Shown: positions 34,017 to 47,100 of the stretch, one piece after another
Position numbering within the stretch: the first letter of the stretch is position 1
Layout of the letters: every line of letters starts with the position of its first letter
Assembly: GCA_016801885.1 (NCBI GenBank)
Contig: CM028891.1
Span: forward strand, 19,213,517-19,277,516
DNA from: Toxotes chatareus
Taxonomy: Eukaryota > Chordata > Actinopteri > Toxotidae
DNA length: 64,000 bases
Direction of reading: 5' to 3'
The notes under the pieces: generated by a model
Seen by the model: only the letters and a program-made list of their open reading frames with translations
Database searches by the model: none
What the model was told of the DNA's origin: nothing
Position numbers and translations under genes: made by a program

Positions 34017-37000
34017 TCAGTAGTCGTCGTAGCGGTATGTGTTGGGGTAGGCGTAGCGGTAGTCGTAGCTGTCGGCCCGCTCTGTTTTAGTCTGCAGAGG
34101 TTCGGGCTGAAACGACAGAGACTTGATGACCCCGCCCGACTCCTCCGTCACCTTCACCTCTGTGGAGTACGAGGAGGATGCGTCGTCCAGCAGGGAGGAA
34201 CAGCCGGGGAGGCCCGGGGTTTTGGGGGGGGCACACGGCTGGTAAGATGGGAGGCCGGCCGGAGGTTTGGGACATGACTGGTAGGGAGGGAGCGTCGCAG
34301 GAGGCTTTGGACAGGGCTGATAGGACACCTGAGGAGGATCAGGAGTTTAATCAACACGTCTCATTCACTGTTTCCACTGTCACTTTACAATCATATGACA
34401 AACTGACCACAGGCAGTAACCTGGAAGTGTCAGCCCAGGTCTGCCAGCCAATGAGAAGACATTAAGGTCCCCAGGTGTGACGGGTGTCATCACGCATCAC
34501 TGCAGGGGAACCCTGATCTAAGGTCTACTGTGGGACCCTCTTGACAAACCCAGCTCACCTTGGTTGTCGTGGTAATGATGGTCTGCAACGCTGCGGGGGA
34601 CCCCGGGGGGTTGCCGGGGTAACGGCAGGGGTACTCTGTGCTGTAATAATGGTGGTTGTCGCCATAGGGAGTGGAGCTCTTCAGCAGCTCCTTCCAGCCT
34701 GGAGGAGGTTTGGCCTGGGCGTCAAAGGAGGAGGAGGAGGACAGAGGAGCCGACGATGAAGAAGAGGAGGAGGAGGAACCCAAGACTGGGGCCACCCTGC
34801 ACACAGACCAGAATCTGATTTAGGTCTGTTTAGACTGTCAACAGAGGGTTTACACTGTCAGGATCCAGTTTAGACCTGGGTCTGCTGGGATTTGGTTTAT
34901 GTATATTCAGATTTAAATTAATGTAGAAGTGCAAATCTAAAACATGTGGTTGGACCTGTTTACACAGCCAGGATCTATTTTAAACCTGATAGGAATCCAG
35001 TTTAAACCTATGCAGTCCAAGATCTAAACCAGTTCAGAATCAAAACCAGTTCAGAATCTGGTTTGGACCTGTTTACATTACCAGGATCTGGTTTGGATTT
35101 TATGAGAAGCTGACCTGGGGTCACAGAGGTCAGAGGTCACAGGATACGAAGGTGAGGTAAGGTATCCTTGGAACTCGTAGCTGGGCCGACCCATATAAAG
35201 CCTAGGATTGGCTGGTTTCTGCAGTGTGGGTGTGGCCTCGCCCAGGGCACTGTGGGGGTTGTAGTAGGGCTCTGGGCTCTGGAATGCTGGGTAATGCTGT
35301 GGGAAGTTTGGTTCGATGAAGGAGATTCTGTCTGCTGGTTCGACGCAGGAGAGGAGGGCGGGGCCCAGAGCCTGAAGCAGTCAACAAAAACAAATAAAAT
35401 TAAATTTAAATAAACAAACAACACCAACACTAACAAACAGCTGTTGTCTGTTGCTGACCTGTGTTTCGATCAGTCGTCTTTTCGGTGTGAACGGAGGTGA
35501 ACTGACTCTTCTCTTCACTGAACTTCTTCTGGCTTCAGTCTCAGACTTGGACTCTGGTCTGGGATGATCGTGGACCCCTTTAGCCTGGAGGATCACGAAA
35601 ACAACAACAATGGTAAATATAATGATGGCAAAAACAAGATGGACAGAAGAAACAACAGGTCTGGAGAGTTAACCTGGATCCAAATCCTGATAGGTCCAAC
35701 AGGAGTTGTCCTGTTCAGACTCGTTTAAGATAAGAGAGAGAATCCTTTATTAGTCCCTCAGTGGGGAAATTGCATTTAGTCGTTCAGATATGGTTTAAAC
35801 ATGTTTACATACTCAAGATCTGGTTTAGAACTTCTTCACTGTATTAGGGTATGGTTTAGTCTTGTTTACACTGTTTGGATCTGGTTCAAACCTGTTCAGA
35901 CATCTGGGTTTTGGTTTAGCTGAGATTGTGAGGACCTGGTTTAAACCTGGACCCAGGATCTGTTTTAAATGGGTTTAGATTCATGGGATCTTATTTAAAC
36001 CACATTCTGGTTTAGACTGGTTTTTAGGCTGTTGGATCTGGTTCACACTGTTCACACTGTCAGAATCTAGGTTAAACTTGTTGTACTTCCAGGATTTAGT
36101 CAGGCTGCGTAGATCAGTTTAGGGTGCCAGGATCTGGTTTAAAGATGCTGTTCTGGTTTAGAACACTTCATGTTCATACTTTTGCTTTAACCTGCTTGTG
36201 CTCTCAGGATTTTGCTAAAACTTTTAACGTGATGATCTGATAGAGACCTGGAAGAAGATGGCCTTCCCGTCGACTCTCCAGAAGTTTGTGACGGGGTAAC
36301 CGCTGTGGCCGCGACATGGCAGGAGCTCCAGAGCAGCGTTACAGCTCGGACACAGCTTCTCTGAAACACAGAGTGCACTCAGGTGAGCGTCAGCACAGGA
36401 GCAGGTTTACCAGGTTCTGGTGTGAGGTTTTCTTACTCTGCTGTTTCTGCCGCGCTTTATCACAGATGGCGGGGCGGAGCTGTAGCCTGGATCCGTCGGG
36501 CAGCGTGCAGCCTCGAGAACAGACCACCACCCCCAGGCACGACTTTTTCAGGATCTGGCAGTTGTGGTTATTGGTGTTTCTCATCGCCCAGCCGGACAGA
36601 TGCCGCTGAGCGTTTTTATCTTCAGCTGGAAAATAAAGACCAACTGTTAGCTGCACCTGTTAGCCACACCTGTTAGCTAAAACTTTTCAGGTTCAGAGAA
36701 CTGAAACTGGTCAGATCCTGATCAGGACTAATCATTAATTGGTGTTTGTTAATAAATAGTTCTCACCACTGTAGATGTACCGGACATAGCCATCTGTCCA
36801 CTCCTGGAACAGGTCGAACTGCTTTGTGTCCTGCAGACAGACAGGTGAACAGACAGGTGAACAGACAGACAGACGGACGGACAGGTGATTAATATTTCCT
36901 GCTCTCATTCTTCATTCTTCTCTGATGAAGAGTCAGTGTGAACGAAGCTGAAACAAACTGAGCGAAGAGCTGAAACACAACATTCACCTGGTGACGGCAG

Positions 37001-38752
37001 GTGTGAGGACAGGGTGAGGTGCATCACTCTGCTGGTTTACTTCCAGTTTTAGTTCAGTTCTTCAAGCAATAATAAAACAGAGACATTAACCTGAAGCCTT
37101 AAACAGAAGCTGAACATTCAGGTTCACACTGAATGTCCTGTGGTCGTGGACTTTTAGAGAGACTCTGTCAAAATCTGGTTTTAAGACCTGAACAGTTCAT
37201 TTCTTTACTAATCGATCGATTAACTGAGACACTGATGAACTGAGAACATCTCTGGTTTATTGCCGATGTGTGGATGGAATGAACGTCGCTTCTTGCGTCG
37301 CCTGTAACTTGTGGACGGATTTCGATGTGAAGGACTGTGGATGAATTGTGGATGAGACGTTGACGCCTCGCCTCAGTGCCTCTGAGACCAGTTCCCAGCA
37401 CCACACAGACTCCAACACACGAGCACAGAAACCAAAACTGTGTGATGTGATGAGTGTGAGCGACGTCAGGACAAAGCTGTGAAGACACTCAGCTTCCCGG
37501 ACACTCGGTCCTCGTACTTCACTGCCTCTGTCAGATGAAAAGGATCAAACCACCCAGCTGAAAATCCACGACGTCCACCTCGGCTAAAATTCTGCTTCAA
37601 CACTTCAAAATAACCAGAAAGGAATCGTGCTGAAGTAAAGGCTCGGAGTACTTCCTGGGTTAAATGTGGTGCGTTTACACTGCAGCACACGGTGGAACAC
37701 GTCTGCACACGGACTCCGTGTTCTGTGTTTCTGACTGAACGACGAGACGAGAAGGATCACGGCGTATTATCACTGTGCTCAGGCTGCAGCCAGGTCATAC
37801 ATCCTGTGTGTGTGTGTGTGTTTCAGCCTCTGGCTCAGGGCCCAGCGACAGGTCACCTTCTGTATGAACACAGTTCAGCTCTGGTTATTAATTATTCATC
37901 ATATTACAGATATCATTATTGATCATTGATGATCAGTCAGAAGAGACAGAGTGACTGAGTCTCGCCGCTCTCATGGTTTTTATGTGGAAGTGAACTTTAA
38001 TTATTTCATTTTTTTATTTTACTGTTGCCTATAAAGTTGGAATAAAATATATTTGACAGTTTGATTTATTCTTGATAAAGTGAATATCTTCTAAAATCTT
38101 TATTGATCAGTGTCTCAGTGTGATTACTGATGATGTGTATACACAGGAATAAAAAGAGAGGAGCCCTGTTTTATTTCACGGAGATGTTTGTTAAACCCAG
38201 CTCACTTTGTTTTTTGCTAAATCATGTTTCATGTTGTTTTAGTTTCATGTGAAGATTTTTTTTTTTTTTTTTTTTTGCCATAGTTCAGACGCTGAGGTTG
38301 TGAGTTCAGCAGAACTAGATTATAACCTCCCACCAAACTCAGAGAATTCCTAAATGTCAGATTCTAATTTATTTATTATTAATTTATTTATGATATTTAG
38401 AAACACGTCTCAGCCCATGTTTGAACTCTCCTCATGTCATTAAACCCCCAGAACAACAACTGTAGCCTCCAACCAAACTGTTTACACTTTTTAGAGTATT
38501 TAAGAAAAATCAAAGCATTTCACCTGGTCCACTGTGTTTCTTGTAAATATTTTATATTTTCCTTGCATGTGTTATTTCTGATGATTAAAATCTATCAGAG
38601 ATATTGATCAGTGTTGGAGCTGACTCTGGATCAGCTGTGTGACCTGAGAAACTCAGTTTGATGTTCTGGTTTCACTGAAAACAAAAATACAAAAACCAGT
38701 TTTTACTGTTTGAGCAACAACAGAGCAAAGAGCCGAATCAGCCAAGTCCCAC

Positions 38753-38789
<37 letters not shown>

Positions 38790-41254
38790 CACAACCTTCA
38801 CACAACCTTCAGATAACCTCAGAAACCTTCAGACTGAAACACTGAGTCAATCTTCAGTGATTTTATTTGTAAGATTAAATTGAGTTGATTCCATTTTGGC
38901 TCGTTCATGTTTAATAAACTGTGAAAACTGAATGTTTAATCAGTTTCATACACTTTAATGTCATTTACACACAAAGTGATTGAATTGAATTATTTTTAAA
39001 CAAACTGATCAAACTGATACTTTACTGTTTAAATATTTATTTCCGTTTAAATCAGTTTTCAGATCAGGATTTTCAGACTAGAGAAAAAACATTTATCAGC
39101 TGATGTCAGGAGAGAAAAGACACAAACACGCTCACGTTCACCAGTGAACCTAATCTGCACGTCTCTGGACTGTGGGAGGAGGCCGGAGAACCCGGGGGAA
39201 CCCGCACAGGCTCGGGCAGAACATGCAGACTCCTCACAGAAAAGCCTCGGCCCTAACCCCGGCCCTCAACCTGAACATAATCCTAAAATATTTTTTAGAA
39301 CTGTGTAGTTTTCAACATTTTCAGGTTTGCTCCACAGCAGGATTTTAGAAACATTGCGCTCACGAGTCCAGAGTCATTTTTTAAATTATACTAAAAGTTG
39401 AACAGAGTTTGGTTTGCTCTTATTGGAGGGTTTAACAGCATGAAGACGAGTTTACAGAAAGGCTTGTTTTTAGACAAAGTATCTTAGAACTGACTGACTG
39501 AGTGTGATTAAAAACAAAATCAATTAAGGTAAAAACAGATTTATTATGTCAGACACTTACACACCTGACAGTGTAGAGAAACCTCAAAACAACATTTAGA
39601 TAACATGGGAAAAAAAATATTTACAGGAAAAACAGTCAGGACTCATGACTTTACTGTTTGTAAAAATATGTTTTAAAAACATGTTAGAACTGATTTTTTT
39701 TAACTGTAAACGTGTAAAGAAATTCAAATAAAAAGCATTTATTATCTAAAAATACTCCACAGTTAGGAGAAGAACTTCCTGTAGAAACGATGAAATAAAA
39801 TTTACAGGAAAAATGATGAATGCTACGTTAATAAATGAAATTTCTTTAAAATGCTCAAAAACCTTCACAGAGTTTGGTTGGAGGCTACAGTCCATTCCTG
39901 AAGTGATGTTCTGCTGCAGGAATTTGGATTTCTGATTTTCTAAACATTTTCAGTTTGATTGTTTTTGTTTACGAGCATCATGTTTAGGACTCGGTTTGCA
40001 CCAGTCACAGAAAGATTTCAAGACGTAAAAACATAATCAGGGTAAATGCAGGTGAACAATTAAATTCATAAATAAAATGTGAAATTTTATGATTTTCTTA
40101 AATCATCAAAAACTTGCACAGAGTTTGGTTGGAGAGTGAATAATAATCATCATTCATTCATCCATTCATCCAGCTGTTTGCAGCTGTTTCCTGGCGTCGT
40201 CATCAGGTTTTATTCAGTTTCTGTTTTTTACTCAGTTTTTTTGTATCCGTAGAAAATAACATTAATAATAATTTTCATCCTTGTTCAACAGAAACTTGTC
40301 CACAGTTGAATCGGGATTGATTATTGATCAGTTATCAGCATTTTGTCTCTGTGCATTCATTCGCCATGTGTTCTCAGGACACTGTTACAAACGATCGATC
40401 TGATCTGATGATGACAGTTTCATATTCCCATCATTCAGACTGATTACTGTGGAAACATCAGCAGAACTCCACCTGCCAAATTATGAATTTTAGCTTTTTA
40501 TTTTATTTTATTTTTGAGAAATTCTGAAAACTCTCCATTTGACTCGTTGACCTTTTGTATTTTCTCTACATTTGATCTCGCTGTTATTTCAAAGCGACTT
40601 CAGGTGTGTAAATGTTTCAGATGCTAAATTGATTCTATTTTATTTTATTTTGTTTTTGCCTTAAATAATTAAAATCTATGTGAGAATATCACGATCGGCC
40701 TGTGTTAACTCCTCTTTTCCTCCAGAGTTGATGAAATATGGCCTCCAACCAAACTCTGTACAATTTTCCTGCTATTTAAGTTTTAAATAAAATCATGCAG
40801 TTAAGTCAGGGAATGTCTGCTGGTGTCTGATTTTAAAGCTTCTAAAAAGACAATTATCCCGCGGTGAGGCGGCAGGGAACGCGGAGGAGGACCGATCTGA
40901 ACCGCGGGACCCGAGGAATGAAGAGTTTAAATCCGAGGAGCGAAGAGTTTAAATCTGAGAAATAAAAAGTTTAAATCTGAGAAAAAAAAAGTTTAAATCT
41001 CACACATTCAGCCGCTCGCGCTCCTGTCGCTTCAGTTTGAGCTCAAACCGGTTTCAGGTTGAACAAAGTTCAGGTGAGCCCAGGTACTGATCTGATTCTC
41101 ACGTTCTATTACTGAATGTAACAGAATGTTATCGACGGGTTATCGATCGGTTAGTCGTTACCTGCGGCAGTTTGGGGTCATTGATGTCCCACGTTAACTT
41201 CATCCCGACTGAACACACACAGTCCGCCTCCTCCCGCTCCTCCGCCCGGGACAT
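34017..41254 (-). CDS. gcm2: GCM-family transcription factor gcm2 (glial cells missing 2), 463 aa, 8 exons
   Basis: Exons (minus): 41254-41162, 36830-36767, 36625-36437, 36360-36248, 35584-35459, 35371-35115, 34796-34559, 34328-34017. All are GT-AG and in frame to TGA. The zinc-dependent GCM DNA-binding domain spans about residues 20-177, with WDINDPKLPQ, QRHLSGWAMRNTNNHN, LKKSCLGVVVC, the cysteines of CPSCNAALELLPCRGHSGYP, and AKGVHDHPRPESKSETEARR. Phrases TLPDGSRLQLRPAICDKAR and, near residue 350, CRYPGNPPGSPAALQT plus ITTTTKVSYQ match GCM2 rather than GCM1. The family acts in the nucleus; GCM2 specifies parathyroid in tetrapods and pharyngeal/gill tissue in fish. The C-terminal 100 residues are Pro/Tyr/Ser-rich and end in a Tyr-rich tail unlike the human end. 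Intron 1 is 4.3 kb and repeat-laden. gcm2 lies head-to-head with sycp2l. Confidence 0.97.
34820..35100 (+). repeat. degenerate CAGGATCTGGTTTAAACCTG tandem repeat (gcm2 intron 6)
   Basis: About eight loose units of 30-45 bp around GTTTACACTGTCAGGATC and CTGGTTTAAACC. The same family occurs in gcm2 intron 4 and in the last sycp2l intron, always in the same orientation on the plus strand. Confidence 0.75.
35739..35785. mobile_element. small LINE/SINE tail fragment
   Basis: The phrase TCCTTTATTAGTCCCTCAGTGGGGAAATT is characteristic, from memory, of a fish retroelement 3' end. A related phrase is at 49709-49760. Confidence 0.45.
35786..36230 (+). repeat. degenerate CAGGATCTGGTTTAAACCTG tandem repeat (gcm2 intron 4)
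   Basis: More than ten loose units of about 35-45 bp, for example TTGGATCTGGTTCAAACCTG and CCAGGATCTGGTTTAAAG, filling most of the intron between exons 4 and 5. Confidence 0.75.
38755..38788. repeat. (CA)n microsatellite
   Basis: About 16 CA units in gcm2 intron 1. Confidence 0.9.
39155..39265 (+). mobile_element. body fragment of a widespread tRNA-type SINE-like repeat
   Basis: It reads CTCTGGACTGTGGGAGGAGG, then CCCGCACAGGC, then AGAACATGCAGACTCCTCAC. From memory this is the non-tRNA part of a repeat found in many fish. A matching tRNA-like head is at 42560-42760. Confidence 0.6.
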
Positions 41255-41635
41255 CCTCTGGATCCTGGTCCTGGTCCTGGTCCCAGTCCTGGTCCTCGTC
41301 AGCCCTCCTGATGGTTCTGATCCGGATCCCTCAGGTCCCGTTTAACGTCCAGATTCAGTTCAGATCAGACCTGAAGCCCGAGTCCTCAAAAGAACAAGAG
41401 TCTTAATCTGAAAATAAAAAAAAATGGAACCGGAAGCTGCTCAGTGTTTGTGAGTTTATTTCTTTAAATAAAAAGTTGAAATCCCTGCGCGGCTCCCCCT
41501 GTCCCCACAGCGCGTGCAGCCCCGGTGAGTCTCAGGTAGAAGTGAATGGACAGGTGAGAGTCACGAGCCTCCGGAGAGGCGGGAGGAGGAGGGGGTGGTA
41601 ATGTAGGGGGGGGGGAGGAGAAAGAAAAGTAAATA

Positions 41636-41740
41636 AATAAATAAATATAAAAGAACGGGGAAAAAAAGGACAGAAGGAAGAAGAAGAAGAACAACAACAA
41701 CAACAACAACAACAATAATAATAATAATAATAATAATAGA
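41636..41740. repeat. compound A-rich repeat (AAAT)n, (AAC)n, (AAT)n
   Basis: AAAT units near 41636, AAC units at 41691-41713 and AAT units at 41714-41739 follow one another. Confidence 0.9.
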
Positions 41741-42559
41741 TTATTGATCAGTTTGATGAATCAGCTCAAACTTTTCATCAGCTGTTTGTTTCTCTGCTCA
41801 GTGTGTGTTGTGTTAGTTTAACATTGGTTGTGTACATGTTAGTGTTTGTGAGTGTTTCTGCTGCTTCTTCATGTTTTTAATGTTTCAGGTTTTAAAGCTG
41901 CTGATTCAGAGAAACACACACACACACACACACACACACCTGTTCACCTGTGTGTGTGTGTGTTCTATAAACAGTTCAGTGTTTCTCCCAAAACAAACAA
42001 ACTCATTAGTCATCAATTAGAGGACAAGAGGACTGAGACTTCTACCTGACAGCCTGCTCACCTGTCTGTCTGCTGGGGTGTCTCAGTAGTTTGGCCCATC
42101 CCCTGATTAATTATGAGATGAAGCCTCGAACCAAACTCTGTTCAGTATTCTGAGTATTTAAAGAAATGACTCCACAGCTATATTTCAAAGGATGTTTATC
42201 AAGTCACCACATTCATTTCCACGCCAGCAGGACGGGCCACGTACGGGCTGATGGCTCCGAGGGTGAATGATAGTTGTCAGAAAACTGCTCAGAGTTTGGT
42301 TGGTGTCTGGTTAAAACGTTGAGCACACAGGCCGTGTCCTCCGTGTGTCTGTGAATTTACTCAGGAAATGTATTTAAACATTTGACTGTTTAGATAAATA
42401 AATAAATGATGTGTGGAGCTGACAGCACAGAGGACTCACAAAGAAAGTGGTTTTAAATTTACCAGAAAATTGCACAGAGTTTGGTTGGTGGGTCAAAACA
42501 ATGATTTTACTTTATGTTTTCTATCTATGAGGCCGGCGTGTGTCAGGTGTGTGTCAGGT

Positions 42560-42760
42560 GACTTTCCTCATTCATTTCCATTCACTCACCCATTTCCTGC
42601 GCCGCTCGGTCCATCAGGGTCACGGGGGGGGGGGGTGCCCTGGGCTGCTCGCCAGTCGGTCCCGGGGGTGGGGACGGGAGACGAGAGACCCCAGGCCGGG
42701 ATTCGAGCCTGCGGCCCTCCGGTTGTGGGGCGGCGGTGCTAACCACTGAACCACCCTCAC
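42560..42760 (-). mobile_element. tRNA-derived SINE head
   Basis: Read on the minus strand, an A-box-like TGGTTCAGTGG (42753-42743) is followed after about 33 bases by a B-box-like GGCTCGAATCC (42709-42699). This is the internal RNA polymerase III promoter layout of tRNA-derived SINEs. The segment lacks a full cloverleaf, so it is not called as a tRNA gene. Confidence 0.6.
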
Positions 42761-43403
42761 TCATTGAATCTGTTTTTATTGACGCTTTTTCAGCTACTGT
42801 TAACCGACGCTGGGGGAAATAAAGGTCACCCACTCACACCTGTGCCACAATATTCTTCTTCGTTTATTTCTAAAAAACAGACAAAACGATCTGAACCAAT
42901 CATCTGTGAAACGGAGAGCCAGGTGTTTTCACCTGGAGAGCCAGGTGTCAGCGGTGATTTCCCTCCGCCGCTGATCATTTGATTGGCGGCAGCTGTGAGC
43001 GACGCAGCGGCTCAGGAGACGCGATGGTAAGGAACCCGGATTATCGCCGTGCGGTCAGTCAGACTCCGTGTGTCCGGAGCAGAAGCAGCGTTTACAGGTT
43101 CGGGTTCAAACTCCGTGAGTGACTTGCACCTGATTCAGGTTCACGTCAGTTACAGGTGAGCTGTTTAACGGCGTCTCGCTCTGAGTCGTTACTGTTCAAC
43201 AGCTGTGAATAAAAACATTTAATCCGGTTTATAAAAATTAATCTGCATCGTTTTAATTCACAGAGTTTTAGGTAGAAAACTGTGTTAAACGGAAGTTTCC
43301 TGTCGGACTGTGCAGCTGCAGCGACCCCTGCTGTCTGTCTGCGGGAAGCGCAATTTAAATTATTTTCTCTGCAGGTTTCCTCACTTCTGTTTCTACAAAC
43401 ACC

Positions 43404-44170
<767 letters not shown>

Positions 44171-44179
44171 CAGTTTCAG

Positions 44180-47100
44180 GTCCAGATGGAGGACTGTCTG
44201 CTCCGTGGAGACTCTTCTCATCTGGTTTCTGTTCTTCACTATGAAGGACTGACCAGCACCACTCTCACCAGACTGGACCAGCTGGTTACCAAGGTAACAG
44301 AATGGGGCAGTCACCATGGAAACCGCTTTGGTCCTGTTCGTCTGTCTCTGAATGAACCCTGTGAGCTGGTCCGTGTGTGTCCTCAGGATCTGTGTGGATC
44401 TGGGTTCAGCAGAGTCCAGGTCGTGTTGAAGTGTTTGGAGACTGTGTCGGAGGACAGAGGGGACATGCAGACACTCGTGAGCCACGGACTGACCGCCAAA
44501 GTAAAGCGCTGCCTGCTGCCAAACACTGAACAGTGAACATGCTTGATGTTTATCATCTGTGCATTTTCTTATTTTTATTGGTGTAGGTGTTGTTGTGGTT
44601 TGAAGCCGTCCGTGACCTGCTGACCTCTGACCTCCACAAAAGCTCTGGCCCCCTGCTGAGCCTGACTGAGGAGTTCTATGACTACTTCCTGGTGAGGAGG
44701 ATGCTGGGAAATGAAGTCTTCAGCTATGTTAATCACATGTTCCTGTCACCTGTCCACTGTACATGTGAGCTCACGCTGTTTCAGCCAATCAGGACTCACC
44801 ATCCAGCCCATCCAGGTAAGGTCTGGTCACATGACTGTACAGTGGTCCACAGAAACCCCTGTGACCCACGCGACAGTGAGGCCCCGCTCAGGGACTGACA
44901 GGTGAAGCCTCCTCAGCCTGTCGCACGGTGTCTCGGCTCCGTCCGGTTGTTCAGGCCTCGATAAAGAACCTCAGTCTGATCCTGGCTCACGAGAGTCGAG
45001 GCCTGTGAGACGCTGCAGGACGTGGAGGCCAGACTGAGGTTCTCCTCTTAAAGCTACCTGGGAGAACCTTCGCTGAAGGAAACGCGAATGTTGTCACGAT
45101 GTTCTGCGTCACTGTGACGGGAAACTGCAGCTTCATGTTCATCAGTTCAGGCAAAATTTACTTTTGTAGGTTTTTCTTGATTTTTCTTTTTTTTTTTTTT
45201 ATTTTGTTCTGTAATTTAGCAGATTTCGGAATTCAACACTGACGTATCCTAAACTGTCTGCCTGTCTGTCTCTCTGTCTGCCTGTCCATCTTTCTGTCCC
45301 TCTGTCTGTCTGCCTGTCTGTCTGTCAGCTGCTGGGACAGGCGTCTCTCCCAGGTTTGTTCCTCTTATTTTTGATCTTCAGTCAAAGTTGAATCATGTCT
45401 CACATGTTAAACTCTAAACTCACCTGTCTGTTTGCCTGTCTCTCTCTCAGTCAGTCAGCTGTCTGTGGTTCTTCTTCAGTTGGCTCAGTTGGCTCTGGAC
45501 CCAAAAATCCACTTTCCTCTGAGACTGGAGGTAACCATGGAAACAGCCAAAGACCTAATCGACCTCCTCTCCTGGTCTGTCCTGTCCTGCTCTCTCCTGC
45601 TCTCTCCTGGTCTGTCCTGTCCTGTCCTCTCCTGGTCTCTCCTGGTCTGTCCTGTCCTGCTCTCTCCTGGTCTGTCCTGTCCTGTCCTCTCCTGGTCTGT
45701 CCCGGTTTGTGATGTCTGATTTTAACGTAGGTGCTGTTTGACTTCAGAGTTGTGTTTCTCGTTTCAGGCCATCAGAACCTTCAACAGCATCCTGGAGTCT
45801 CTGAGCCGAGAGCAGAGGAGACTGATCCAGATCGACCAGAACCAGAACCAGATACTGTAAAACACTAGTTCTCTCTGATACAGGCGTCTGTCCTGACTGT
45901 AAAACTACCACAGTCCCACCTTTCCATCAAACTGTCTCTGTCTACCTGTCTGTCTGTCTGACTGGTTACCTGCCTGTCTGTCTGACTGGTTACCTGTCTG
46001 TCTACCTGTGTGTCTGACAGCTCTCAGGTGGCAGCAGCAGTTCTGACGGTTGGAGGTGAGTTCTAGCGGAGATGCAGGGGTGGGGTTGTCGGTGGGGTTG
46101 AGTGAACATGTAGCTGTGAGCAGGTGGAGGTGTGTAAACAGGAAACAGAGCAGGGCCCAGGACGGGGTCCTGAGGGACACCACGCTCACACCATCACATG
46201 ACAGGAAACAGTGAGACAAACCAGAATCTGCGGTCCGATCCACATCAGACCAGATCGTCTGTCGTCGCTGTTTCAGACTACGAGCTTCAGGTCAGCCTAT
46301 CGGAGGCTCTGTGTCGTCTGACGCCCAGGAAGGACCGTCAGCAGAGAGCCAATCAGTGGTTCTCCTGCTGTGACATCAGCAACGCCTTCTGTGACATCAG
46401 AGACGCAGACTTTGAGGTGGTGAGTTGACTCACCTGTCTGTCTAAATGCTTGTCTGTCTGTACATCTGTCTGAACACCTGGTTCTCTGGCCTGTCTCTCT
46501 CTCCAGGACTGCAGGCGTTTCCTGAACTTTGTTAACCGTCGCCATGGCAACCAGAGGAGGTGATAAACTTTATGAAGCTCTAATAAAAACAGAACTGATC
46601 TGAGAGCTGTCGACTCAGACGGTTTTACCCTGCGTTCTGTCTGTCAGGGTCTACACCTTCCCCTGTCTCAGGGCGTTCCTGGACTCCACTCAGGTAAAAC
46701 ATTTCTCCCTTTACACGCAAACCACACGTCACACGCCAACGTCATGTTTTCTTCTTCTGCAGCTGTTTCGACCAAAAGACGACAAACTGGACGAGTTCTG
46801 GATCGACTTCAATGTCGGCTCAGGATGTGTGAGCTTCTTCATCGACGAGCCTCAGGTACCACATGGTGCTGTGATATAACATATCCCATCATGCACTGCA
46901 GCAGCAGAGTAGATATAATATATATCACAGTATATATTATATCTATAATATATACATACATACATACTGTACCACAACCTAATGTTTTAGCACTGTGTGT
47001 GTGTGTGTGTGTCAGGGCCTCCTGTGGGGGTCCATCCACCTGCTGAAAGAGGAAGTGGCTCACTACAGTTTCCAGGTCAAACACGACGGTCAGTCGCTCT

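Larger units (their letters stand above)
36831..41161 (-). other. gcm2 intron 1, AT-rich
   Basis: 4.3 kb between coding exons 1 and 2. It holds a CA run (38755-38788), a SINE-body fragment (39155-39265) and six of the nine copies of the inverted motif described at 38321-42492. No coding exon was recognised inside. Confidence 0.8.
38321..42492. repeat. cluster of nine related ~45-bp motifs in both orientations
   Basis: The consensus starts CCTCCAACCAAACTCTGTGC and continues as an A/T-rich stretch of the form AATTTTTTGAGTATTTAAAG. Forward copies start near 38324, 38464, 40741 and 42123. Reverse copies end near 39428, 39894, 40134, 42305 and 42490. The order is + + - - - + + - -. Copies B (38461) and D (ending 39895) extend as exact inverses over TGTAGCCTCCAACCAAACT. 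They look like ends of a MITE-like family or a dispersed inverted satellite. The cluster brackets gcm2 exon 1. No clear copies were noticed elsewhere in the window. Confidence 0.75.
41255..43023. other. intergenic, gcm2 and sycp2l head-to-head
   Basis: The presumed gcm2 promoter lies just above 41254. The interval also holds an A-rich simple repeat (41636-41740), a CA run (41912-41939), three copies of the inverted motif and a SINE. No gene body was seen. Confidence 0.6.

Noticed and set aside
42690..42760. Possible tRNA gene on the minus strand
   Set aside because: A- and B-box-like motifs are present but the arms do not pair into a cloverleaf; a tRNA-derived SINE fits better.
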